Assembly (NCBI GenBank): GCA_018398765.1
Contig: JAHBMJ010002020.1
Location: 17,501 to 81,500, forward strand
Source: Chromera velia
Lineage: Eukaryota > Sar > Chromeraceae
DNA: 64,000 bases
Direction: 5' to 3'
Numbering within the stretch: position 1 is the first letter of the stretch; each line of letters begins with the position of its first letter. This document shows positions 1 through 12,859 of this stretch, piece after piece. The position numbers and the translations under genes are program-made. The notes beneath the pieces are model-generated. The model searched no databases. It had not been told where the DNA came from and worked only from the letters and a program-made list of their open reading frames with translations.

Positions 1-76
1 TGTCTATCTGTCTATCTGTCTATCTGTCTATCTGTCTATCTGTCTGTCTGTCTGTCTGTCTGTCTCTGTCTGTCTT
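1..76. repeat. TCTATCTG/TGTC microsatellite at window edge
   Basis: Tetranucleotide tract: TCTA/TCTG units, then TGTC units. It runs off the left edge of the window, so its full length is unknown. Confidence 0.95.
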
Positions 77-599
77 TTTACGCGCATGCCTCAAGTACCT
101 CACCCCTCTTTCCTTCCTGTGGGCGTATTTATTCGAAGCTTGCGGTGCGTCCCACTCTGCTCCATCCGTCGGTGTTGCTTTCCTCTTCAGTTCTCCTTAA
201 GCGCAGTCTCTCTCTTTCAACTGATGCAGAACCTTTCTCGCATATGAATTGACTTGTTGTTTCCCAGTGAGGCCGTTTCGTGTGATTGAAGTAGGGTCCT
301 TCTAGGTTCATTGAACTCGAATGGGAGGAACAATACCATTGGACACACAAACAGTCAGACAAGCGAGCAAACAGATGAATGAATAAATGAATTAATGAGA
401 GAATGAATGAAGGGAGAAATGAATAGAAGACATCCGCGTCTTCAGCAGCGTTCTCGAGGTACGCTGTCTGTCCTCTGCCCTGTTCGTCCTGCTCTTCTCC
501 TCCTCTTCTCTTTGTGTCCCTCCCGTCTTGACATCCCTCCTTGTTTCGTCTCTCTGTTGTGTCTACCCTTCTTCCATACCCCCCCTTTCACTGATTCAT
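77..599. other. Non-coding stretch downstream of the ATPase gene
   Basis: No gene recognised. It holds pyrimidine-rich DNA and GAATGA-type short repeats near 380-420, and probably includes the 3' untranslated region and terminator of the minus-strand ATPase gene that stops at 600. No convincing polyadenylation signal was picked out. Confidence 0.5.
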
Positions 600-2168
600 T
601 CACTTCGCCGCCCTTATCGCCTCTGCCTCGTCCTGCGCGTCCAGGTCATCAAGTCTGTCTCTGGCCTCCGCCATGTTGCCGATGTCTGTCGTCCTGCAGA
701 AGGGCGCAACCTCTCCGCGGGCTGCCAGACGCGCAAGGACGACCTTGTCGTCCATCGCCCTCTCGTGCTCTTTTCGGAAGAGGCCCTGCATGAACACCGA
801 CCAGATGACTAAATAAAAAGTTAATGCTGATGCAAACACGAAAAACGGCAATACAGTGTGAACAGAACCGATAGAACAGGCGCCCGCTCTTTTGGAAAAG
901 GAAGCAGAGAACGCAACCTCTCAGAACTCGAAATTGATCTGAACAGTCGCTTTACGCCTTTTTCCCATCACTGTCAGTATGAATAAATTGCTTTTGCGTG
1001 GCTGGTAAGTTGCTCAACTGTTCTGAAGGTCTGGCTGGACGCATCATTCGGTTCTTGATTCCATATTTTCACAAGCGCTGCTGACGATCTCCACCAGCCA
1101 ACGTGACCCTCCGAGAGATTGAATGGGAAGAGTTGTGTGTGGAACGCCGACCTTGAAGAATTCCAAAGAGGCTGCGAAGACTATGGCGAGACCAACGGCG
1201 ATGAAAAAATTCCACAAGTCCAGAGGGGCAAACCCCAGAGGATTCGGGGCTCCCAGAATCTTGGCAGTCGGTGGAAGGTAAACGAAGATGAGCAGAAGGC
1301 CCACCATCGGGACCCAAGCCATGGGGAAGAGCTGCGTTCATTTGTTTTCATCTTCACGCGTGAAATGGGACCAAGAAATGTGTATCGAAGTCAACGTAAG
1401 ATGTCGCATTTTTTCGAAGGAGGGAGCATCACGGCGAAAGGGAGAAAGTAGGGAATCAAGGAAGGAAGGAAGGAAGGAAGGAAGGAAAGAGGAAAAAAGG
1501 CAGAGAAGATGCCTGACGCAGCAGTCACCTGAATCGTTAATCACGGAGCTTTATCTTGTGGATATCAACAGCGAGGACACGACACCATCAGACAAACTTA
1601 CTCACTCACTCACTCACTGACTGACTCTGTTCTCCATGACTGCGTCCCATGAGTACTTGTATTTTGAGATCCCAAACAAAAGGAAGATCTCCATCGTCAC
1701 CATAGTCAACAAAACCATCGAGCGCATCTTTCTTGCCCCGTATGCTGCAGCAGTCCACTGAGAGAAAAGCACTGGCTGGTCTGCATCGTGACCGCCCTCG
1801 TCATCGTCGTCCTCCTCCGCGCTCTTCTCGGCAGACGTCATCTTCCACAGACCTGCAGGTGCGAGCTGCAGACAAACACCAAAGAGAAAGAGAACGTTTT
1901 GAAAGTGGAGAATAGCAACGATGCTCGTTCTCGTGCGTGCTGATGCAATTAGGGGTGCCTTTGCAGCGAAGAAAGTGCATACAGAATTGTCTCCAAGAAT
2001 TGAGCGTTCGGTTGCTGAGGATCCACCGGCATGCGGAGCATTTGTATAGGTTTCGCTCGAAATGTAGGAAGAATCTTCGCAAAAAACATTTTCACGGTGC
2101 TCCCTCACAAACCTGTGGAAAAGCAACACAGAAACTCTCTCTCTCTCTCTCTCTCTCAAACACACACA

Positions 2169-2199
<31 letters not shown>

Positions 2200-3443
2200 G
2201 CGTACAGACATAGACAGAGGTGACAGTGACGGGAAGAAGAAAAAAGACACCGGATAAAATCGAAGACTGACCGATCCGGGTTCTCCTGCAGGAATCGCCA
2301 TCTTCTTGGCCACCATTTCTTTGAAGATGTCTTCTGCGAACTTCGTCTTGTCTTTCAGACTGGGGTCAAGCTGTGCCTCTTGGATGGTCAATTGGAGTTC
2401 CTTCATGTACTCCTTGTCCTCAAAGCAGGCTTTTGTCTCCTGTCCTGGCTTTCCGCAAGCAGTCCAGCAGAGATGGTTGTTTTCCTCTGAACTCTGTCCG
2501 CACTTCTGCAAAAGAGGGTAACTCCACGAGTCGCTGTTGAAGTCTTGGTCGAGGTAGATCCAGGGCCCGCTCTCCTTCTCGAAGTAGTTTCCCCAGTCGC
2601 CTGCAAAAATTAAGGCAAACAAATATCCAAACAAACAAATTGGGATTTGTGAGTCAGGCATGCCTAAGGAGGTTCAAGTTCAACGAGATCAACAGCAGTA
2701 TCGGGGCCTTCAATCAACCACAAGACAAAAGAGTGATGAAGACAGAACGTTAGCAGGTAGGCCGATCTGCGGGGAGCCAGGCAGGCAGGCAGGCAGGAGG
2801 GCAGGAGGGCAGGAGGGCAGGAGGGCAGGAGGGCAGGAGGGCAGGAGGGCAGGAGGGCAGGAGGGCAGGAGGGCAGGTGAGAGAGAGGAAGAGGCCACCC
2901 GACATGCCCAAGCAGCAGGCTGGATGACTAGCAAGAAATGATGATCGACTGACTGACCTGTCATGTAGTCAATCAGATCCAAGGGGGGTTCCTGCAAGAG
3001 CATTAAAAGACACAGACAAGACGCAAGGTTGGATCGGTCAAAAATGTCTGTCCCTGTGACTGCGATATTGAATTCCCTCTCAATCCAATGAAAGCCAGGG
3101 TGCGAAATTGCCTTCTTCAATTTGGCTGTCTGGTCTGACTGACAGACTTCATGAAAGGAAGGAGAAGTTCCGAAAGTTTTTACTTCTTTTTTTCTGGACT
3201 GACTCTGTTGCTCAATTTGAGTTTCAGCTTTCTCCTGTCCAACTCGTGGCCGTTGAACTTGGCCCTCGCCATTGTTGCGGAGCTCTCATCAGTGAACTCG
3301 ACAACTCCTTCTGAGAAAGGAAGAGGAAAGGGGAGGAGAGGAGAGGAGAGCAGAGGGATGTGGACAGGAATGGTCTTGTTTACAGGATATACTATGAAAT
3401 GCCAGCCCTTCTGTGCATTTGTTGAAGTCTGAAAGAGCACACA

Positions 3444-3493
<50 letters not shown>

Positions 3494-5242
3494 GACAAAA
3501 ATTATCCCCAAGAGGCTTCTCGGCCGATTACCTATCAAAACTTTTGTTGACTGACCCGAAAGGCCTCGCGCGACTTTTGCCTTCACAAATCCAGGCTCGT
3601 TGACAAAGAGCCGTGTCAAGGAGTTGGTCGTCGTTCGCACTGAGAGATGAGTCGCCACAAGCGTCACAGGTGTGGGGCGACCGTATTGCTGGTACAGCTG
3701 CAGTCAGGACCAATAAATGCGGGAATCCGTAAAAAAAACAACGAATGAACAGAAAATTGCCAGCGCAGCACCTCATGTTCGTATTTCTCTTTATTCGGAC
3801 ACCAAACGACCCTCTTCTTCTCCCATTTTCTCTTCATTTTCCTTCCTGCATTGGGGTGGTGGGACGGCAGGCCTGCTTTCCGATCGATCTGTCAAAGTCA
3901 CAAACTGCTTACGGAGCTGATGGAGTAAGTGCTTTTCATGTCGCCTGCTTTTTGTCTGGGCGATGAAAGATCTGTCAGCCGCCTTCGGACCATCGATTTG
4001 TCAGTTTGAGGAAAAGAAAATATGTTTATTTTGCAAAATAGCTTTGCTTCATGACTCACCGTCGGGGTTGTTGACCAGAACACAGATCTGACGAAGACTT
4101 CACAGAACAGGGGGCTCCTGTCCTCAAAGAACTTCCCGCTCTCGTCCTCCCGACCCGCTTTGAAGCAGACGTAGTTCGCGTGGTCGTCCTCCATCCAGAC
4201 GTCGATGTCCTCTGTCCCCGTCATCTTGTCACGGTAGATTGTCCCGGTGAACGTGCGAGATCCAATCAGCTGAGCAAATGGAGGGGCAAAGACACACTTA
4301 TCCACATAATTACTCACACGCACTCAGACGCACGGCCGTCCACAGAGAACGAAGAGAGGGCAGGGAAAAGAAAAGGACAAAGCGCAGAAGTCTTGCAGTG
4401 GTTCTAATTCTGCATGCAGACAGACCGAATCAGAGGAGTTCCTTTCGCAACCTACACAGCAAGTTCAGCAGATGATTCTTGAATCGGTGGTGGCAAACCC
4501 AAGATGATCCCTCTTCATCTCTCTCAGTTAGTATGGCACTGATAAGGTAGGACTTTCTATGCTAACCTGTGAGGCGAGCATGCAGGCAGAGTAGGTGATG
4601 AAGGAGAGCCCGAAGATGTAAATCCACTGGAACTTTCCAATCTGCACACACACACACACACACACACACAATAATGTCTTTTCTCCTCTTTGCGTGCATG
4701 TGGTAGGTTTTCTAAAGCCCTCCCCAATCCCAATAGGCTCAACAGCGCACACTCAGAGAAGCGCAAACATGACACACAGAGTGAAGGTCCTCGCGCATGA
4801 CTTCGGCACCCTTGTCTGGATTGTCTCATGCCGAGCTGGACCGCATACAAAATAAGGAAGAAGACAAAGGACTGACCAGGGGCTTCTTTCTGTCTCTGGG
4901 GGGCTGTTGCATGTTCGTTGGCTCGGCAGGCTCAGTGACCATGCACCAGGGGTAGAAATCGTGAGACACGACGTTGGCATAGAAGAGCTGGGCCTCCTCG
5001 AGAGGGACTGCAACCAACAGAAGAAAAGAGAAGCCAATAGAGTATAAAGACGAGTGGACTTGTTTGAGGAAGAAAGGCAATGATTTGTTTCCCACAGCTG
5101 CACATGAACAGACAAAAAAAGTGTTCACAGGTTCCCTAGGCAGGTACAAACTCCGGGCAGCCAAAAGAAAGCACTTCCGAGAATTTCACGTACGTTTTCA
5201 CGCACGCAAGTGTATATCAAGTGTCGGCATCTGCAGAACTCA

Positions 5243-5288
<46 letters not shown>

Positions 5289-8200
5289 TACACACACACA
5301 CACACATACACACACACACACATACACACACACACACTCACACACACACACACACACACACGAACACACGAGATAACACCCGCGCCTCTCTCTGATGGTT
5401 CTCTTCATGCACACACAGGTCTCAGTACAGTTCAATCGACCCACCAGCAAGTCCACAAATCATGGCAATCATGATGACGATGACCTCGAAAAGGTTCACG
5501 CACATCAAGTAGAGGACCAATTTCTGAATGTTGTTGAAAATACGACGGCCCTCTTCGACAGCCGCCACAATCGTCGCAAAGTTATCGTCGAGGAGGACGA
5601 TGTCGGCTGCGGCCTTGGTGACGTCAGTTCCCGTGATTCCCATTGCGACTCCGATATCTGCCGTCTTCAATGCGCCCGCGTCGTTGACGCCATCTCCTGT
5701 CATCGCAGGTACGTGTCCCTGTCTCTGCAAAGATTCGACGATCAGGACCTTATCTGTCGGCCTGGCTCTCGACCAGACGTTGACTCTCTTGGTGAGCTCG
5801 TCCACCTCTCTCTCAGTCTTGTCGACTCCAGATTCATCCTGGAGGGCCGCGCAGATGGAGGCGCGCTTGGCGGGATCCTCAGAGTAACGAAGAATGCCGA
5901 GCTCTCTTGCGATGGCACAGGCTGTGGAAGTCTGCAGAAAGGAGGGAGGGAAAACAAGGGTGACATGTTGACACAAGTTATTGTTTCCGTGCCGTTTATC
6001 TATCGCAATTCTGAAGAATAGACCCCCTGGATCGAATGACCGGATTGTTGACTTCGCTACTTCTCACCAGTCCCTGAAAGATGCACCCGCATAGGATGGA
6101 TGTGCTGCAGGCAATCACTCCTTTCGCGTATAATTTTGCAGCAAAGTGTGTCTCTATATGCACATACGCACGAACTCGAGTATCCTGTTCCCTCAGCCAC
6201 CGACCTGATCTCCGGTGATCATGACAACCCTGACTCCTGCCTGTCTGCAGAGTCTGATTGCGTGCTTCACAGAGGACCGGGGGGGATCCATCAGGCCGAA
6301 GAGACCCAAGAGGGCAGGGGGGTCACTGCCTGAGTTCTTTGCACCCAGCGCGATGTCCACCTTTTCGTCCAGGCTCTTGGTGCTTCTCATGGTCTGCATC
6401 TCCCTCTCATTGATGAAGTTCACGGACGCGAGCAGCACTCGGAGGGCGTCCCCAGACATGGAGGCGTTGATGGCCTCGACCTGGAAGGAAAAAGGCATAG
6501 GGGTGCATGGTAAGTTTTTGTTCAATAAAAGTGACATGTTGATCATGTTGATGCAAAACAGAGACACTTGAGGCGTGAAATTGATGTGTTGATGGACGAA
6601 AGTGATAACTTCCGAATAGTGAAGCGTTCTGGTTTCTGAAGTGATCTGAAACGAATGTGAAGAGCTGAAGTGAGATCACGGAGACGGACCTGCTATACAC
6701 ACACAGAAGCACATACATGGAGGAAAGTAGCCAGCAAGGCATTCGCAAAGCACAGCATGTCTGTGGGTGATATCATTTTTCTATTTTTTTCCACTTCGTT
6801 CGCAACTGGAGGAAAAGACTTCGACAAAAAAAAACAATCGACGCCAAAACGCATCGAACTCCTTCCTTCGAGTTGATGTCTGGAAGCTCCTCCTTCCTCT
6901 ACCATACAGATTGACTGACCCCTGCAACCTCTTCCTCTGTCATCGCATCCTTGGAGACCTTCAGCTTCCCGTTGTCCCACTCGAGGTTTCGAGTCACGTA
7001 GGGCAGCAGCTTATCGGGAGCACCCTTCACGACAGCCACGTATGCGCATCCCTTAGGAGCCTGGATGCCCTCAAACATGCCGTCCTCTGGCAGTCTGTGC
7101 ACCGTGGCTGCGAGCTTGCGGGCAGAGGAGAAGGGGATCTCTGCCTCGATCACGCGGGTGTATTTGCTGAAGGGCTCCGTGCCCGTGATCTGGGCCTTGC
7201 GGGCAGCCACGACCAGGGCGGCCTCGGACATGTTCCCTGCACAGATGGCGTGATACAACAGAGAGAGGGAGAAAAGAAATCAGGATAGATGTAGACAACG
7301 AAGACGATACGGAGACTTCTCTCAGGGAGCTTTGCCTTTCCCGCTAATTCTTTTCTCTACCAGTAAATAGATACACACAGACACAGGCCGACAAAAAGAG
7401 GCAAGCACTGACCGACCGACGGACCGACCGTTGATGACCCAGTATCCGTTGTCATCTCTCTCGAGGGTTGTGCCGTAGCAGTTCAGGTAGAGTGCCATGA
7501 GAGTGGACTGGATCAGACAGGCTCTAGGGTCTGTCGAGGCCTTCTTCTGGTCTCCGAGATCCTGCATGTGAGTCAGGCAGTAGGGGGAGGAGGGGAGCCG
7601 GGGAAAAGAGAGGCGGAGAGCGTCGGAACAACACACAAACAATCTCTTTCCCTTTTTCTTTCCTTTCCGGGATACTCCCGTGTGGTGCACGCACAGAACA
7701 ACGAGAAAGACGGAAAAGGGCTGAAGGGAGAGGGAACCACACCGAATCTTGATTTAAAAAACGCCAGTTGTGAAACAAAAGGACATTACGAAGTTGCTAC
7801 ATTGATGATCTATGCTCTATAGGTATTCTGACGGACCGTGAGGATGGGAGAGAATACGTTTTCTCCGTTGTCTGCCATGCTCTGGATGGCTGTCTTCTTA
7901 GAGTCGTCCAGCTCGTCTTCGTTGAAAATTCCGCCCACAGGATTGAAGCCCTTCTGGGGCCAGAAGGTGAGTGCCGTGGTTCCACCAGGGACACGAGCAA
8001 CGCCTCCAAAGCGGATTGCAGTCATCTTTCCCTCAGTCAGGGTGCCTGCATAGAAAAAACAATCGCACTAGTTGGCTCACTGACCTAGCTGCAGGTACAG
8101 TCGCGTGCTCAACTTGTGTGCATACGAGAAACCGTTTTCTCAAGAGAACGTCACACTGGGTGTCAGAAATCACGGCACAGAGAGTCGACCGTGCTAAAGG

Positions 8201-11200
8201 AATCACCGCAGTAGAGCATGACACACTTACATCACAAGTGAACTGCCCAGAAGATCGCAGACGAGCACTTTTCATGAAAGCGGCGAGGCCAGATCACCCT
8301 TCTAGATTCATCAGTCGACCCACCAGTCTTGTCTGAGCAGATAACGGTGCAGCTCCCGAGAGTGTCGATGGCGGCAAGCTTCGTTGTCGCCGCTTTGTGT
8401 TGTGCCATTTGGGAACATCCCACAACCTGAGGAAGTGAATGCAAGAAGATATTCGAGTGATCAGTGCAACAACAAGAAAGAGAAGTTGCTGCTCTTCGAA
8501 TTGTCCTTGTTGGAAAAAAACTACATTCGGGTCCGTATTCACATTCTGAGAAGGAGAATCAGATTCTCTCTGAAGCACAAAGGAGAGGAGCGGTCGAGAA
8601 GGCAAAGGACTACCCACCAAGGTGAACATGACGGCAGGCTGTAGCGTCTCCGGGATTGCCCCCACGGCGTTGAAGATCGAGCGCATGATTGACTTGGTGA
8701 GGAAGCAGGTCGTGTCGTCCTTCCGGCAGGGATCAGCGGGATCGTTGACCTGCAGACAGAATTATCATATTGATGCGCGATCATTCAGAACACAATGAAC
8801 ATGCCAGTGATATACAGACAGCAAGAGGCTCTCGCAAATCAATGAAAGCATCTGGTTCCCGACACGCTTGTTCTTCAAAGGGTTCCACGGGATGGTTTGA
8901 AGGGACGTCAACGACGCAAATGGGTGCTCCTCCTTCTCATCAAGGATCTGCTTTTGCCTATCCTTTCCCTCCATAGAAGAGCTTCATTTGAGCCGCACAA
9001 TCTTTTTCCTTAATAGGGAGTTCCTCGCTGACATTTCGTCGAATGGCAACAGACAAACGTGTGTTTACGCATGAAACACGAGCAAACATCTGTTTTTTTT
9101 AAAGGACTCTTCCGACACTTTTTCACAGGTTTCCCACGAACTGCCGACCTACCCACCCTGTTGAAGAAAGAGACCAAGAAGATGCCAGTGACAAGCACGA
9201 TACAGAGGATGGTGATCAGACCCCCAATCTTGTTCATGGTCTTCTGCACGGGGGTCAGGCCGACTTCCTCCGCGTTCAACTTTGTGGCGATCAGTCCAAC
9301 CTGACAGAAGGGAGACCAGAGATGAGGCGTATATGTGCTCACCTTAGGGACAATGTAGTCAGAATGTCCTCGCTGATTTTTCATCAAATACAAACATCAC
9401 TGGAATGACTTGAAGGTTTGCGCACGCTGCTTTGATCTGATAGACGAAACCAAGGCAGCGGCATGCATTCTCGGGAAGAAGAATATAGTTACGGATCCCT
9501 GGATAGATGAACAGGAGAGGAGACAAAGCCACACCATCCTCATCCACTCAGACCGCACGGGACATCCACCCACCCACCCGAGTCCTCCTTCCCATCTCCC
9601 TTCCGGTAATGAACAGTATCTGCATTGGACGACGCATGCAGCCTACCCTACCTGAGTCCTGATTCCCGTCTCCACCACGAGGCCTCTGCCGTTGCCGTTG
9701 ACGACTGATGTTCCTCCATAGCAGACATTGGATGGAAACGGTGCAGCAGGGTCTGTGGGAACGAGCGTCTTCACACAGTCGTGAGTCTCTCCGGTGAGGA
9801 TGACCTCGTTGACAGTCAGCTCGACGGTCTCGATCACTCTCTGAATCAATCAAATCAATCAAATCGATCCATCAAGGACATTGTGTGCAGACAGAATTAG
9901 ACAGTTTCATTTGAATGTGCAGAATGGCAATTTTTCCTTTGGACGCAGAGTCACCACTTACTTTGCTCCTCAGCTCCTTGACACAAATTCAGACGGTTCA
10001 ATCCCTCTGTGCCTTCAGTCAGAACAAAATGAAATAGAAACGCCGGAATGCATCGTGACCGACTCTCGTGTGTAACTTTTGATGATCGAAAAGCACCTCT
10101 ATGCATACACCGATTCCCTAACGTGTTGATGCCCCCGGATGCCATCACACGCGCATCCGCACTCTGCACACGTCGCACTGCAGGGTGTCACACACCCAAG
10201 CTCTCGCCCTCTTGACCTACCAGATCGGCCGGAATTGCATCTCCAGTCGAGAGAAGAACAATGTCCCCTGGCACCAGGCATCTGGCTTCAATTTCCATTT
10301 CCTGCCCGTCCCTCATGACCTTGCATGTGGGGGCGGAGAGATTCGAGACGTCTGCCATAATGGCGTTGCACTTCCACTCCATGTATGCACCCACCTGCAT
10401 GTGTATTTAGGGAGGGAGGGAGAGAAGGAATAAGTAAAACAACATCACTCACTTTGGGGTGCCTGTACAGCTGTATGGAACAGGAGATCGACAAAGTGGC
10501 CAAAGAATAGATACCACGCATGCAGATTAATCGACTTACAAGAACAGACGGCAAAAAAAGACTAGTGAAAGGAGTGACTTACAATAATGCAGATGCTCAC
10601 GATGAACAGCAGAAGGACACCACTCCCGTAGTCAGGCTCGTCACCGAATCCTGGAATGTTTCCTTGGAGCATTGCGATCACTGCCGCAGCAACCACCAGC
10701 ATGTTCAGAGCGTTGATCTGTTCCAGTAGAATCCGGTTGAACGATTTGCCCTTGGCCTTCTCGAGCTCGTTGTATCCAAGGGACTGCAGCTTCGACTCAG
10801 CAGCTGCCGAGCTAATGCCTGACTCCAGAGAGGTGTCCAGTTCAGCAGCAAGCTCTTCGAGTGGTTTCTGGAAAACAGACAGAGCAAAAGAAGACATGAA
10901 AGAGACGCACTCTGCAAGTCGAGATGAATTCAAACATAAAGAGACTCAACCCAAGACCAACTCTTGTTTTTCCGTCATTTTCATCCGATCCGAAAGCTAA
11001 GAAGAGATCGGCAGGATCACCAAGAATTTTGTGAGACATTGCGCCTGTCTAATGCGTCGATTGACTCTTGGTCTTTCCACATTGCCCTGTCGATGGCTGT
11101 CTTCCATGCTGCAGGTTTGCTCACAGAAAATGAGCAGAAGTTCTCTAGAGAGACTTAGACGCAACGAAGAGGCAGAGCTGGAAGGGGCTGAAAGGCATCC

Positions 11201-12397
11201 ACCAGACGTGTCACAACAGGGACACCACTAGCCTCATTGTCACGAATGCAGCGAACTGTCCATCGACGTGCCTCCAGCAGGAAGGGCAAAGCAAAACAAG
11301 GAAACCTGTCTTGCTTCCTCTTTCTGATTGACTGACTAACTCACCTGGGTGTTTTGCCTAGCTGCCTGGGCCTTCTGGTCGTGGGTCACTTCAGAGAGGG
11401 CCCTTTCGAATCGTGCTGGCTCGACTGCCTGGACGTACTCGATCTGGTCTCTGGGCTTCATCATTGCCAGCTGCAGGGAAAGAGAGAGAGAGACATTCAG
11501 TGAGGGCATGATATAACTGAAGGGGAAAACGGAAGGGTGTTTTGACATATTTGTGCTACAGAAAAAAATCCAACGGGGACTGTGGGGGGATTCAATTGAA
11601 AGAGAATCTTCTCTCTAGTGTGTCAGCAAGAATGAGGAGCCAGCAGTCGGGATGGTGGTCGAAGAGGATTCCAGACAGACACGCGTTCCAGACATGCACG
11701 AACGAACACATTCATTTTGCGCTCCACCTTCCATCAGAAGGAAGAAAAGTCTCATTTCTCTCTCTGTCTCGCTCGCTCTGCCTGCGTTCACTTTGGACTC
11801 ACCGACATCCTGTGCATGGATGCACGCGCGTTTCCGGCGTCGAATGAAGGACCATCCTCCTGCACGAAGAGAAAAACAGCGACAGATTAGAAGTAAAACT
11901 GTACAGCGGTTTTGGGAGTCAGTAGCAATCGGAGGCGGTAACAGAAATGACCAAAACAGTCGGTGAAAGAAGAAGAGTAATATGAACAGACAAGACGGAC
12001 AGTCAATAGAAAGGTGATGCGTCATCTGTCCGGCCGTTCATTTTTCTTCTTTCCTCGAGCCCTCTTCCCCTCCTCTACTGATTTCAGCCAATTACTGTGC
12101 TGCTGTATTTTCCGCGCATACATGCGTGCGCGTATTTAAAAATCTCCCCATCTTATCTTCTGGAACAGTCCTGTTCAGCACCAATCGCATCGATATGTGT
12201 ATATATACCATGCTTCCATCCATCCGCTTTCCCTGTATGTTTTTAGTCTGCTGGGCGCCGCTTGCTTCTTGATTCATTCTGCTTGCGCACATACGGGTGC
12301 ATATTTGGCAGACTGAGCGCCTCGGTTGCTCCTACTTTGCCTCTCCTCGCTATTTTCTCCGCCTCTCTGTTTCCGACTCTGTCACATTTGCATCCAA

Positions 12398-12491
<94 letters not shown>

Positions 12492-12859
12492 TCCGTCACC
12501 TCCAACCTCTCCTCATTCACCAGTCGCTCATTCACCTTGTCGCTCAAACGACTCAGTCGACGTACCTGACTGCCAACCTGGGCGTCACCGAAAGTGTTCA
12601 CACCCAGCATCGACCGGCGGATCTTCTTCTGTGCAGCCGTCAGCTCCAACCGGTTGGACCCTATTGAAGAAATGGACGTGCGCATCGATGAGCGGGGAGC
12701 AGCAATTGACACGCGGGTGCCTGTCTTTACAGGGACTTCAGAAGGCTCTGCTGCAGGTGCGGGGGAGGAAGAAGGAGCCTCAGATCCCTGGGCCCCTCCC
12801 CCCTCGCCCCCATTCTCGAGGAGAGGGTACTTCAGAGAGTCACCACCGTCACCCTCCAT
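600..12859 (-). CDS. Type II P-type cation-transporting ATPase (ENA/ATP4- or SERCA-like), 25 exons, about 1545 aa
   Basis: ATP-driven cation pump with ten predicted membrane helices. Exons 5' to 3': 12859-12566, 11859-11803, 11470-11345, 10867-10583, 10394-10221, 9840-9652, 9300-9157, 8749-8618, 8426-8324, 8045-7837, 7561-7429, 7236-6920, 6480-6205, 5931-5445, 5007-4877, 4641-4567, 4269-4060, 3697-3556, 3310-3204, 3138-3061 (tentative), 2991-2958, 2600-2272, 1865-1626, 1331-1152, 785-600. Seen: TGET (about residue 328) in the actuator domain, IPET in M4 (E457), phosphorylated aspartate in DKTGT (D499), KGAP (686) in the nucleotide domain, MITGDQ (808), TGDGVND (891). M5 keeps N959 and E962; M6 reads NVVSHD, where SERCA has NLVTDG. 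M9-M10 align with SERCA up to the end. M7 and M8 are separated by about 340 residues, far more than in SERCA or fungal ENA pumps. The serine-rich N-terminus has no signal peptide. Transported ion unknown; Na+ or Ca2+ are candidates. Confidence 0.9.
2136..2205. repeat. (CT)n-(CA)n compound microsatellite in ATPase intron
   Basis: CT dinucleotides followed by CA dinucleotides, within the intron between exons 2600-2272 and 1865-1626. Confidence 0.95.
2779..2877. repeat. 8-bp minisatellite (GGCAGGAG)n in ATPase intron
   Basis: About a dozen near-perfect copies of an 8-nt unit, preceded by GGCA tetranucleotides, in the intron between exons 2991-2958 and 2600-2272. It is G-rich on the plus strand and therefore C-rich in the transcript. 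Confidence 0.95.
3204..3697 (-). other. RRM-like segment inside the M7-M8 loop of the ATPase
   Basis: Exons 3697-3556 and 3310-3204 join in phase 1 and encode a 70-residue stretch (about residues 1126-1195) with the order of an RNA-recognition motif: an RNP2-like strand TLVATHLS, a helix ending SLTRLF, a strand GFVKAKV, an RNP1-like strand EGVVEF, then SSATMARAKFNGHEL and a final strand KLKLKLS. RNP1 lacks the usual aromatic positions. The surrounding loop (exons 4269-4060 and 2600-2272) holds spaced cysteines, as expected for a disulphide-bearing non-cytosolic domain. The RRM reading is pattern recognition only; a ferredoxin-like fold without RNA binding would look the same. Confidence 0.5.
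3437..3490. repeat. (CA)n-(GA)n compound microsatellite in ATPase intron
   Basis: CA then GA dinucleotides in the intron upstream (in transcript sense) of exon 3310-3204. In sense orientation it reads CT repeats then TG repeats. Confidence 0.95.
4642..4672. repeat. (TG)n tract forming the 3' splice site of ATPase exon 16
   Basis: On the sense strand TG dinucleotides run straight into TGCAG and the first base of exon 4641-4567, so the microsatellite occupies the position of the polypyrimidine tract. Confidence 0.9.
5248..5362. repeat. (CA)n microsatellite in ATPase intron
   Basis: Long, slightly interrupted CA array in the intron between exons 5931-5445 and 5007-4877. Confidence 0.95.
12400..12489. 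repeat. (CT)n-(CA)n compound microsatellite in first ATPase intron
   Basis: CT array followed directly by a CA array, about 75 nt inside the first intron of the ATPase gene. Confidence 0.95.
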
